Source: Arthrobacter sp. V1I9 (GTDB lineage Bacteria; Actinomycetota; Actinomycetes; Actinomycetales; Micrococcaceae). From it: a stretch of 64,000 nt of DNA. The stretch covers positions 3,534,001-3,598,000 of the forward strand of contig NZ_JAUSYU010000001.1 of assembly GCF_030817075.1 (NCBI RefSeq), written 5' to 3'. A model generated the notes under the pieces. It did no database searches. It saw nothing but the letters and a program-made list of their open reading frames with translations, and was not told where the DNA came from. The translations under genes and the position numbers were made by a program. Numbering within the stretch: the stretch's first letter is position 1; each line of letters starts with the position of its first letter. This document shows, in pieces, positions 46,787 through 58,280 of the stretch.

Positions 46787-47890
46787 ATGGTTCACAAAGT
46801 CAAGGCAGTCATTGCCAAGGAAAAGAACGCCCCGGTGTCAGTGCAGACCATCCTGGTTCCGGACCCGGGTCCGGGTGAGGCCCTGGTGGACATCCTGACC
46901 TGCGGGGTCTGCCACACAGACCTGCATTACAAGCAGGGTGGCATCACCGACGATTTCCCCATCCTGCTGGGCCACGAGGCTACGGGTGTGGTCAGCGCCG
47001 TTGGCGAGGGCGTCACCGAAGTTGCCCCGGGTGACCGCGTCATCCTGAACTGGCGTGCCGTCTGCGGTGAGTGCCGGGCATGTGCCAAGGGCCAGCCGCA
47101 GTACTGCTTCAACACGCACAACGCCACGCAGAAGATGACCCTTGAGGACGGTACGGAGCTCTCCCCCGCGCTGGGCATCGGTGCTTTCGCCGAGAAGACC
47201 CTCGTGGCGGCAGGGCAGTGCACCAAAGTCGACCCCGAGGCTGATGCTGCCGCCGTCGGGCTGCTGGGCTGCGGCGTGATGGCCGGCATCGGTGCCGCCA
47301 TTAACACCGGCGAGGTCAAGCGCGGCGAATCCGTGGCCGTGATCGGCTGTGGCGGCGTGGGCATCGCCGCGATCGCCGGGGCCAGGCTGGCCGGCGCCAC
47401 CACCATCATCGCCGTGGACATCGACGCCAACAAAGTGGAAATGGCCAAATCCCTGGGCGCCACCCACGGCGTGGACTCCAGCAAGGAAGACCCCATCGAG
47501 GCCATCCGCGCCCTCACCAACGGCAACGGCGCAGACGTGGTGATTGACGCCGTCGGACGTCCCGAAACGTACAAGCAGGCGTTCTACGCCCGCGACCTCG
47601 CTGGCCGCGTGGTGCTGGTGGGCGTCCCGACGCCGGACATGCAGCTCGAGTTGCCCCTGCTGGACGTCTTTGGCCGGGGCGGGTCGCTGAAGTCCTCCTG
47701 GTACGGCGACTGCCTGCCCTCCCGCGACTTCCCCATGCTGGTGGCGCACTACAAGCAGGGCAACCTGGACCTGGACGCGTTTGTCACCGAACGCATCACC
47801 ATCGAGCAGGTGGAAGAAGCCTTCGCCAGGATGCACGAGGGCAAGGTCCTGCGCTCCGTCGTTGAGATCGAGCCGGCGGTGGCTTCCTGA
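46787..47890 (+). CDS. mscR: S-(hydroxymethyl)mycothiol dehydrogenase (mycothiol-dependent formaldehyde dehydrogenase)
   Basis: A 367-residue zinc medium-chain alcohol dehydrogenase. It oxidises the formaldehyde-mycothiol adduct to S-formylmycothiol with NAD+. Catalytic zinc ligands lie in [10 protein letters not shown] (about residue 38) and GHEATG; the structural zinc site is [15 protein letters not shown] (about 90); the NAD-binding [13 protein letters not shown] follows near 190. It heads an operon with a beta-lactamase-fold protein and an FdhF-type gene, a full formaldehyde-to-CO2 route. Formaldehyde would come from betaine and sarcosine demethylation. ATG 46787 follows AGGAAAGGA. Confidence 0.93.
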   Translation: MVHKVKAVIAKEKNAPVSVQTILVPDPGPGEALVDILTCGVCHTDLHYKQGGITDDFPILLGHEATGVVSAVGEGVTEVAPGDRVILNWRAVCGECRACAKGQPQYCFNTHNATQKMTLEDGTELSPALGIGAFAEKTLVAAGQCTKVDPEADAAAVGLLGCGVMAGIGAAINTGEVKRGESVAVIGCGGVGIAAIAGARLAGATTIIAVDIDANKVEMAKSLGATHGVDSSKEDPIEAIRALTNGNGADVVIDAVGRPETYKQAFYARDLAGRVVLVGVPTPDMQLELPLLDVFGRGGSLKSSWYGDCLPSRDFPMLVAHYKQGNLDLDAFVTERITIEQVEEAFARMHEGKVLRSVVEIEPAVAS

Positions 47891-48510
47891 TGGGTGTCCA
47901 GATCGAGAACCTGGTCACCTCGGGCACGTTTTCGCTCGACGGCGGCACCTGGGACGTGGACAACAACGTCTGGATCGTGGGCAACGACGAGGAATGCGTC
48001 ATCATCGACTCCCCGCACGACGCCGCCGCGATCATCAACCAGGTGAAGGGCCGGAAGGTCCTGGCCATCCTCCTCACGCACGCGCACAACGACCACATCG
48101 GTGCCGCCCGCGAGGTAGCCGACGCCGTCGGAGCCCCGATCCACCTGAACCCGGAAGACCACATCCTGTGGGAGCAGGTCTACCCGGACTTCAAACCGGA
48201 CCGTTCCCTGGCTGATGGTGACGTATTCGAGGTGGGCGGGGCGACGCTGCAGGCGATCCACACGCCCGGCCACTCCCCCGGTTCCACCTGCTTCTACCTC
48301 GAAAGCGAAGGGACCGTCTTCACCGGGGACACACTCTTCAACGGCGGCCCGGGTGCCACCGGCCGCTCGTACAGCGATTACCCCACCATCCTCACCTCCA
48401 TCCGCGAACGGCTGCTGACGCTGCCGCCCGAAACCGTGGTCCGCACAGGGCACGGCGACAACACAACGATCGAGGCCGAGCGGGAAACGCTGGCGAAGGT
48501 TTCGCAGTAG
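47890..48510 (+). CDS. Metallo-beta-lactamase-fold hydrolase, candidate S-formylmycothiol hydrolase
   Basis: A 206-residue metal-dependent hydrolase. The metal-binding THAHNDH motif is at about residues 60-66, followed by HTPGHSPGS, GDTLFNGGPGATGRS and GHGDNT. Its ATG shares one base with the mscR stop, so translation is coupled. In actinobacteria this pair is usual, and hydrolysis of S-formylmycothiol to formate and mycothiol is the natural missing step (inference); glyoxalase-II-like thioesterase activity is the family background. Confidence 0.88.
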   Translation: MGVQIENLVTSGTFSLDGGTWDVDNNVWIVGNDEECVIIDSPHDAAAIINQVKGRKVLAILLTHAHNDHIGAAREVADAVGAPIHLNPEDHILWEQVYPDFKPDRSLADGDVFEVGGATLQAIHTPGHSPGSTCFYLESEGTVFTGDTLFNGGPGATGRSYSDYPTILTSIRERLLTLPPETVVRTGHGDNTTIEAERETLAKVSQ

Positions 48511-48535
48511 TCAGTGAACTAAGGAAGTTGGAACA

Positions 48536-50888
48536 ATGAAGTTCGGCAAGCAGCCCGCCCCCGTGGCGGACATCAATGAGGACAACCTCGAAGTCCACAA
48601 GCCGAAAACGGAGGCGGCGGGCGTCAAGGCCGTGATGGTGGCGCTGGAGCGCGCCGTGGCCCAGGCCGGGGTGACGCGGACGACGCAGTCGCTGCTGCGG
48701 TTGAACCAGCGGGGCGGGTTCGACTGCCCGGGCTGTGCCTGGCCGGAGTCGGACAAGAAGCGCAAGGCTGCAGAGTTCTGTGAGAACGGCGCCAAGGCCG
48801 TGGCCGAGGAAAACACCCTTCGGACGGTGGGCGCCGAGTTCTGGGCCCGGCATTCCATTGCTGAGCTCGCAACGAAGACGGAGTACTGGCTGGGCAACCA
48901 GGGCCGGCTGAGTGAACCGGTGGTGATCCGGGAGGGTGAAACGCACTATTCGCCGATTTCCTGGGCGGACGCCTTCGAGCTGATCGGCGAGCACGTCCGG
49001 GCCAGCACTCCGGACCGCTGTGTCTTCTACACCTCCGGGCGCACGGCGAACGAGACGGCCTTTATGTACCAGTTGTTCGCCCGTGCCCTGGGTACCAACA
49101 ACCTGCCGGACTGCTCAAACATGTGCCACGAGTCCTCGGGCTCGGCGCTGAACCCGACCATCGGGATCGGCAAGGGGACAGTGTCGCTGGATGATATCCA
49201 CGATTCCGAGCTGATCTTCGTCGTCGGGCAGAACCCGGGGACCAACCACCCCCGGATGCTGTCCGCGCTGAAGGAATGCAAGGACAAGGGCGGCAAGGTG
49301 GTGGCAGTCAATCCGCTGCCCGAGGCCGGACTGTTCAACTTCAAGGATCCCCAGACGGTCTCGGGTGTGGTGGGCGGCGGAACGCCGCTGGCCGACGAGT
49401 ACCTGCAGATCAAGGTGGGCGGTGACCTGGCACTGTTCCAGGCGCTGGGCCACCTCCTCCTGGCCGAGGAGGCACGCAACCCGGGCACCGTCGTCGACCA
49501 TTCCTTCGTGGAAGCGCAGACGGACGGGTTCGACGCCTACCGCGAGGCCCGCGGTGAGCTTGACTGGGCGGAAACCGAAAAGGCCACCGGCCTGTCCCGC
49601 GAACAGATCGAAACCGTGGCCGGGATGCTGATCCGGTCCAAGGCCACCATCTTCTGCTGGGCCCTGGGCGTCACACAGCAGCCGCACTCGGTGGACACCA
49701 TCAAGGAAATGGTCAACGTCCTGCTGCTGCAGGGCAACTTCGGCAAGCCAGGCGCCGGAGCCTGCCCGGTCCGCGGCCACTCCAACGTCCAGGGCGACCG
49801 GACCATGGGCATCTGGGGAAAAACCGAAGGAATGGCTCCTCGAAGCCTTGGATGGCGAGTTTGGGATCACTTCCCCGCGGCACCACGGCCATGACGCAGT
49901 GGAGGCCATGGAGGCCTTCGAACGCGACGAGGTGGACGTCTTTGTGTCCATGGGTGGCAATTTCTCCCTGGCGTGCTCAGACACCGAAACCCTCGAGGCC
50001 GGCATGCAGCGGATCGGCCTGACCGTGCACATTTCCACCAAACCGAACCGTTCGCATGTGGTGCACGGCCGCACCTCGCTGATCCTCCCGACCCTGGGCA
50101 GGACGGACAAGGACGACAAGCACCCCAAGGGCGCCCAGTTCCTGTCCGTGGAGGACTCCATGTCCGTGGTCCACTCCACACAGGGCAGGCTGACGCCGGT
50201 ATCCGAGCACCTGCTGGCCGAGCCGGTCATCGTGGCGAGGATGGCCGAGGCGACCTTTGGTCCGGACCACCCGGTGGACTGGAAAGGCATGGCCGAGGAC
50301 TACGACGTGATCCGCGAGCACATTGAACGCGTCCTGCCTGGCTTCGAGGACTTCAACGCCCGGGTCCGGACCAAGAACGGCTTTGTCCTGCCCAACCCGC
50401 CGCGGGACACCCGTTCCTTCAAGACGGACATCGGCCGCGGCCGGTTCACGGTCAGCCCGCTGGAATACCTCACCCCGCCGGACGGGCACCTGGTGCTCCA
50501 GACCATCCGCAGCCACGACCAGTACAACACCACCTACTACGGCCTTGACGACCGCTACCGCGGCATCTCCGGCGGCCGCCGCGTGATCCTGATCCACCCG
50601 GAGGACCTGGCCGAGCTCGGCTTCCAAGACCGGGACCTCGTGGACGTGGTCAGCACCTTCCGCGGTGTCGACCGCCACGCCGAGAAATTCCGCCTCGTGG
50701 CCTACCCCACCGCCAAGGGCTGCGCCGCGGCGTACTTCCCCGAGGCCAACGCCCTGGTCCACAAGGAGAACGTGGCGCGGGAGTCCAACACTCCGGGCTT
50801 CAAGGCGATGTTTGTCCGCTTTGTCCCGCATCTTGCGGAAACCACCGAGGTGGAGGCTTCCGGGGAGCTTGAGCCGGCGACGGTCTAG
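48536..50888 (+). pseudogene. fdhF: FdhF/YdeP-family molybdopterin oxidoreductase (candidate formate dehydrogenase), frameshifted
   Basis: A molybdopterin-dependent oxidoreductase of about 780 residues in two frames. The first piece (48536 on) has RGGFDCPGCAWP, SGRTANETAF and NMCHESSGSAL, where the Cys is the likely Mo ligand, and VRGHSNVQGDRTMGIWG. At GGGG 49815-49818 followed by five A, the frame breaks. Removing one G restores TMGIWEKPKEWLLEALDGEFGI and the rest runs to 50888 with FVSMGGNFSLACSDTETLE, HVVHGRTSLILP and VVSTFRGVD. The intact protein would oxidise formate in the cytoplasm, but YdeP relatives also have other suggested roles. It is the third gene of the mscR operon, ending at a strong terminator. 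Confidence 0.85.
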
Positions 50889-50909
50889 TTCCTCACGCCG
50901 TTACACAGC

Positions 50910-50959
50910 GACGGCGACATTCGGGTTTGTGCCGAATGTCGCCGTCGTCAGTTTTTTTT
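50910..50959 (+). terminator. Intrinsic terminator of the mscR-fdhF operon
   Basis: A perfect 15-bp stem (50910-50924 with 50932-50946), a 7-nt loop and a run of eight T (50952-50959), beginning 22 bases after the fdhF stop. A textbook intrinsic terminator. Confidence 0.9.
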
Positions 50960-50969
50960 GAGTCTCCGC

Positions 50970-51188
50970 CTACACCGGGTTGTTTCCGTCAGGCTGGGCT
51001 TCGGGATCCAGGTCCTTGCCGTAGCCGGTGGCAGAAGCAAGCCCTCCCACCTGTTGTCCGGCGTTGGTTTGTCCCGGCGTGAAACCGCTGTCCGGCGCGT
51101 CCTGCGCTTCTCCCCCGGAATCTGGCGCAACGTCCTGCCGCAGGTGCTCGTCGTCAGGAATGTCTTTGGAAACCTCTTCGTCAACCAT
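50970..51188 (-). CDS. Small acidic hypothetical protein
   Basis: A 72-residue acidic protein (VDEEVSKDIPDDEHLRQDVAPDSGGEAQD) with a Gly/Gln-rich end, predicted disordered. An in-frame TTG at 51200 could add four residues. No family recognised; similar in composition to the proteins at 30136, 41296 and 41671. Confidence 0.55.
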   Translation of the reverse strand: MVDEEVSKDIPDDEHLRQDVAPDSGGEAQDAPDSGFTPGQTNAGQQVGGLASATGYGKDLDPEAQPDGNNPV

Positions 51189-51304
51189 TTCACCAGCCAA
51201 GCATCAGTGGCCTGCCACCGCAAGGGGTTCCGCGCGTGGTGGCAGCTATGGAGTCTTGGGCTGAAACCTTCCGATGGCAAGGGCTGGCGTTGTAACGTGA
51301 TGGC

Positions 51305-52150
51305 GTGATCGTCCCCGATATTCCCCAGAACGCCGTGGCGGTCGCGGATCACTACGACGAGCTCGATCCGATCTATCGTCGAGTGTGGGGCGAGCATGTT
51401 CATCACGGGCTCTGGGCAACGGGTCGCGAGACGCCCGCCGAGGCCGTCGAGGCGCTAGTCGACACGGTCGCTGACCGGCTGCGTCTTATGCCCGGCGAGG
51501 CGTGCGTCGACATCGGCTGCGGCTATGGCTCCACCGCACGGCAACTCGCGGTGACGCGCAAGGTCCGCGTCGCCGGCTTCACGCTTTCAGCTGAGCAGGC
51601 CCACTACGCCGCCGCCCATCCCGTACCCGATGTGGACATCCATCTCCGCGACTGGCTCGTCAACGGACTGCCAAATACCTCGGCCAATGCCGCATGGGCG
51701 ATCGAGTCGAGCGAGCACATGGTCGACAAGCCCAGGTTCTTCGACGAGGCGCATCGCGTGTTATCGCCCGGTGGCCGCTTCGTCGTCTGCGCGTGGCTCG
51801 CCGAGACTGATGCCAGCGGTTGGAAGGTTCGCCACCTGCTCGAGCCGATCTGCCGTGAAGGGCGCCTGCCCTCGATGGGCACGCGCGAGGAGTATGAGGC
51901 GATGGCAGTGGCGGCAGGCTTTGCGATCGATGGCTATGAGGATGTCAGCCGCCGCGTCGCGCGCACATGGACGATCTGCGCCCGTCGACTTGTGAAAGCC
52001 TTGCTCGTCGACCGCGAGACCCGTCGCCTCGCCCTTGGCGCACGCAACCGCATCTTCGTTCTGAGCTTCCCCCGCCTGATCCTGGCCTACCGCACTGGTG
52101 CGATGCGCTATGGGATATTCACGCTGTCTAAGGCGACGGAGAGCAGCTGA
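51305..52150 (+). CDS. SAM-dependent methyltransferase, UbiE/tocopherol-methyltransferase-like
   Basis: A 281-residue class I methyltransferase. The N-terminus YDELDPIYRRVWGEHVHHGLW is typical of the small-molecule (gamma-tocopherol/sarcosine-type) group; SAM motif I is CVDIGCGYGSTARQLA about residue 70, followed by AIESSEHM and RVLSPGGRFVVCAW. GTG 51305 is the start. Codon choice differs somewhat from neighbours (more GCG, TCG, ATC-G contexts and a TTA codon), which hints at acquisition. Substrate unknown; no biosynthetic partners lie nearby. Confidence 0.85.
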   Translation: MIVPDIPQNAVAVADHYDELDPIYRRVWGEHVHHGLWATGRETPAEAVEALVDTVADRLRLMPGEACVDIGCGYGSTARQLAVTRKVRVAGFTLSAEQAHYAAAHPVPDVDIHLRDWLVNGLPNTSANAAWAIESSEHMVDKPRFFDEAHRVLSPGGRFVVCAWLAETDASGWKVRHLLEPICREGRLPSMGTREEYEAMAVAAGFAIDGYEDVSRRVARTWTICARRLVKALLVDRETRRLALGARNRIFVLSFPRLILAYRTGAMRYGIFTLSKATESS

Positions 52151-52379
52151 CACTCGTGTGGGCGCTCTAGTGAGGTGGTCGGGTAGGCAGGTAGAGGTGC
52201 CGGGAAAGACAGGTAGCAGCGGCTCTGGTGCCTGTTTGCCCGCCAGTCGTAGGCTCTGAGCAATCACGCCGGCCGGGTGGGCAGGTTCACTGTGCGGCCA
52301 CTCCACCATAGAGGGTGCGATTCCGGGATGTGCCCGCGAAACCCGCGGGCAGGCCGGCCCAAGGGGACGGGAATAATTC

Positions 52380-53117
52380 ATGCATCGAAGCATTGCACCA
52401 GCGACACTTGCCATCGCAGCAGCGGCGTTAAGCCTCACAGGCTGCGGCGGGCCGGACCAAACAAACACGACCCCACCGCCCGCGGCCACGTCCTCCTCCG
52501 CGACGACCGCCTCAGCGCCGGCCAAGGCCTACAGCAACGAGGACCTCAATGCAATTGTCACCGGCCTCAAGGATGCCCAGGGGAATGCCCTGACCGTGGT
52601 CCCGGCCGCCCAGATCGACCAGGGGTTGATAGCAGCCCGGGAAATGCTCAAAACCGCGGTTATAACGCCCGAGGCCTGCGGGGTGCTGTTTGATAACAAC
52701 ACCCAGGTTCCCGAGGGCAGCACCTACGCCGCCGGGGCGAGCCTGGCGGGGAAGGCTCAGACGGCGACGGTCATGACGGTGTTCGCGGTCAAAGACCCTT
52801 CGGTGATGAGTGCCCAATACGAGAAGAGCGCAGCGGCGCTGGATGACTGCTCCACCTACACCGTCGAGTTGAAGGGCAAGAAGATCACCAGCGAATTGAA
52901 ACCTGTGAGCGCCGAGGTGCAGGCCGATAATTCGATGGCTGCACTGACCATCCAGACCACCCCGGAGGGGCAGAAGCAGGTCTGCAATCTCACCGTCTTC
53001 GGAGTCAAGGGGAACCTGGCGGTCACTGCTATGAAGAGCGGTACCGTGGGTGCAGTCACCGCAGCCGACGCACCCGAACTCGCCAAGCTCGTCAACGCAG
53101 CCCTCGCCGCAGGCTGA
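52380..53117 (+). CDS. Predicted lipoprotein
   Basis: A 245-residue exported lipoprotein. A type II signal peptide (ALSLTGCGG, lipidated Cys about residue 22) is followed by a Thr/Ser/Pro-rich linker and a domain of about 190 residues with two Cys (EACGVLF and DDCSTY) plus QVCNLTVF. The domain resembles mycobacterial and actinobacterial LpqN/PknH-sensor-like lipoproteins in outline only. ATG 52380 lies after a GGGACGGG stretch. Function unknown. Confidence 0.8.
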   Translation: MHRSIAPATLAIAAAALSLTGCGGPDQTNTTPPPAATSSSATTASAPAKAYSNEDLNAIVTGLKDAQGNALTVVPAAQIDQGLIAAREMLKTAVITPEACGVLFDNNTQVPEGSTYAAGASLAGKAQTATVMTVFAVKDPSVMSAQYEKSAAALDDCSTYTVELKGKKITSELKPVSAEVQADNSMAALTIQTTPEGQKQVCNLTVFGVKGNLAVTAMKSGTVGAVTAADAPELAKLVNAALAAG

Positions 53118-53272
53118 CGAATGCATCGTGCGGGCGCCCGTTTCAGAGCCGCTCTGGAATTCATCCGGGCAACCAGCTATGGCATTTGGCCACGTAAGTC
53201 AGTTGAACCCTCTAAACGAAGGAGCAGCGTTATGCGTGCAGCCGAGGTGACGGGTGGGGCATGATCGGGAAT

Positions 53273-53578
53273 TCACAGGGCGTTGTCATCCTGAGAGGGT
53301 TCAAGCCCTTCCCCCGGTTTGGTTCCGTTTTGGCTGTAGGGTGCCAGACGCCGCGGGGGCAGCTCTTTGATCAGCTCATTGACGGCGTGGGCGACGAGGT
53401 TACGTTCGTGGGCTGACAATTCCATGGAACCGTTCAGGTACGCGTCGAGCTCGTACTCGCCGGCAGCGCCGGTGAAGCTGAAATAGCGCATCCAGACAGC
53501 ATGCAATGGAAGCCCGGCTTCTTCCATTGCGTCCCGGGTGGCCTGTGCCTGTTCGTCCGGGTCATCTAAAACCTCCAC
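53273..53578 (-). CDS. Hypothetical protein
   Basis: A 101-residue acidic, mostly helical protein (RDAMEEAGLPLHAVWMRYFSFTGAAGEYELDAYLNG, SAHERNLVAHAVNELI). No family recognised. It lies 8 bases after the stop of the GAF-ANTAR gene on the same strand and is probably translated from the same mRNA. Confidence 0.65.
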   Translation of the reverse strand: MEVLDDPDEQAQATRDAMEEAGLPLHAVWMRYFSFTGAAGEYELDAYLNGSMELSAHERNLVAHAVNELIKELPPRRLAPYSQNGTKPGEGLEPSQDDNAL

Positions 53579-53586
53579 CGGGACTC

Positions 53587-54303
53587 CTACTCGTCGGTCA
53601 TTCCACTGACGATTTCCCTTGCGACAAGATACAGAGGCTTATCTTCTCCCCGGGAAGCCGACAGCATGACGTTGAGTGCATCCTGGGATGTGATGTTCAT
53701 TCGCCCGATGAGCACTCCTTGTGCCGTGGAAATCATGTCACGCTGAGCCAGGGCGTCCACCAGCTGTGAACTCAGCCGCTGGGTGGCTTCCCTGTCCCGG
53801 GCGTTACCGAGCATGACGGCGGCAGGAACGGCCAGCCGCTCGATCAGGAAGATCGAGTGGTCATCAAAGACGTGAGGCGCCGGGGAGTAGACCTTGAAGG
53901 CTCCGATATGCCGTCCCTCGGTGGTGAGAGGGGCACTCAGAACGGACCGTAGGGGCAGATTTGCTACTGCCGCGGTCCATTCCGGCCACCGCGTCTCTTC
54001 CCTGGTGTCTTGAATGATGACGGCGCGCTGTTCTGCCCAGGCGCTCAGGCATGGCCCCTGGCCGAGCTCGTACTGCAGTTTGTCCGCCTGAAGCACCACC
54101 GGATCAGTTGCCCCGGCGCTTTCCCTGCGGCCTCGCGCGTTGATCAGCGAAGCGCCGGCGCCGGTTGCATTGGGTACCGAGTCCTTGAGGACGTACGCAA
54201 GGGACTGCACGGCTTTGGATGCCTTCTCCTCGGTGAGGAACCCACCTGCCATCTGTTCCGTCAGCGCAGCAAGCCTGCCTGTTAGTGGCAATGGATTGTC
54301 CAT
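53587..54303 (-). CDS. GAF-ANTAR regulator
   Basis: A 238-residue protein with a GAF domain (about residues 25-165, including ELGQGPCLSAW, ETRWPEWTAAV and RSVLSAPL) and a C-terminal ANTAR domain (QRDMISTAQGVLIGRMNITSQDALNVMLSASRGEDKPL). It would bind nascent mRNA hairpins. Two ANTAR proteins (this and the next gene) sit in tandem just downstream of the dimethylglycine oxidase operon. Confidence 0.88.
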   Translation of the reverse strand: MDNPLPLTGRLAALTEQMAGGFLTEEKASKAVQSLAYVLKDSVPNATGAGASLINARGRRESAGATDPVVLQADKLQYELGQGPCLSAWAEQRAVIIQDTREETRWPEWTAAVANLPLRSVLSAPLTTEGRHIGAFKVYSPAPHVFDDHSIFLIERLAVPAAVMLGNARDREATQRLSSQLVDALAQRDMISTAQGVLIGRMNITSQDALNVMLSASRGEDKPLYLVAREIVSGMTDE

Positions 54304-54390
54304 GGCTGCCTCACCTCTGTCATGCCCCGTGCGGTCCGGGCTGACGCGGAACGTGATCGTCTCATTTCTGCTTCCTTCCGCTCTGGGCGT

Positions 54391-54615
54391 TTATGACATT
54401 GAATCGGAGTGCAGGGTGTGAGCGGCACCGTTGAAGCGTGCCAGGACGGAGAGAGCGACGTCCCGCAACTTCTCGTTGCGGTTGCTGAAAGCTTTCATCA
54501 GATTGTTCACGGCTTCCTGCTGTGAGCAACCGGTCTGGGCCATGCTGACGCCGGAGGCTAAATCAATAGCCGTCCGGCACTCCAAAGCAGCCGCCAGGTC
54601 GCACCACGGTCCCAC
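54391..54615 (-). CDS. ANTAR-domain-only small protein, possibly a remnant
   Basis: A 74-residue protein that is little more than an ANTAR domain (ECRTAIDLASGVSMAQTGCSQQEAVNNLMKAFSNRNEKLRDVALSVLARF). A stop codon directly precedes the GTG start, so no sensor domain is attached. It may be a truncated GAF-ANTAR gene or a genuine minimal RNA-binding protein. GTG 54615. Confidence 0.6.
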   Translation of the reverse strand: MGPWCDLAAALECRTAIDLASGVSMAQTGCSQQEAVNNLMKAFSNRNEKLRDVALSVLARFNGAAHTLHSDSMS

Positions 54616-54710
54616 TCAAAAGTCTAGCCTTATCGCCCAGCTATGCCGCCCCCTGAAGCTGGCGTTGAAAAAGCCGCACAGTGAAGGTCCCCACCGGGTC
54701 CGGACACGAG

Positions 54711-54753
54711 GAAGGCCTGCCGGCTTGGGAACTTCCCAAGCCGGCAGGCCTTC
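54711..54753. terminator. Long perfect hairpin downstream of dimethylglycine oxidase
   Basis: 21-bp perfect arms (54711-54731 and 54733-54753) with a 1-base centre, about 44 bases after the dmg stop on the minus strand. GC-rich, no T-run; likely the terminator of the BCCT-purU-dmg operon. Confidence 0.7.
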
Positions 54754-54796
54754 GTTGTCGGCGGTGACCGCAGGGCTCAACCAGCGGACAGGCCGG

Positions 54797-58271
<3,475 letters not shown>

Positions 58272-58280
58272 GGTGTGCTC

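Noticed and set aside
46569..46898. Plus-strand frame across the creatinase/mscR gap
   Set aside because: It overlaps the mscR start out of frame and covers the predicted promoter; no domain or ribosome site.
49811..49822. Programmed frameshifting in the fdhF-like gene
   Set aside because: The G4A5 run could be slippery, but removal of one G is needed (a change to the DNA or a rare shift), there is no downstream structure that stands out, and the family has no known frameshift. Treated as an indel or sequencing error.
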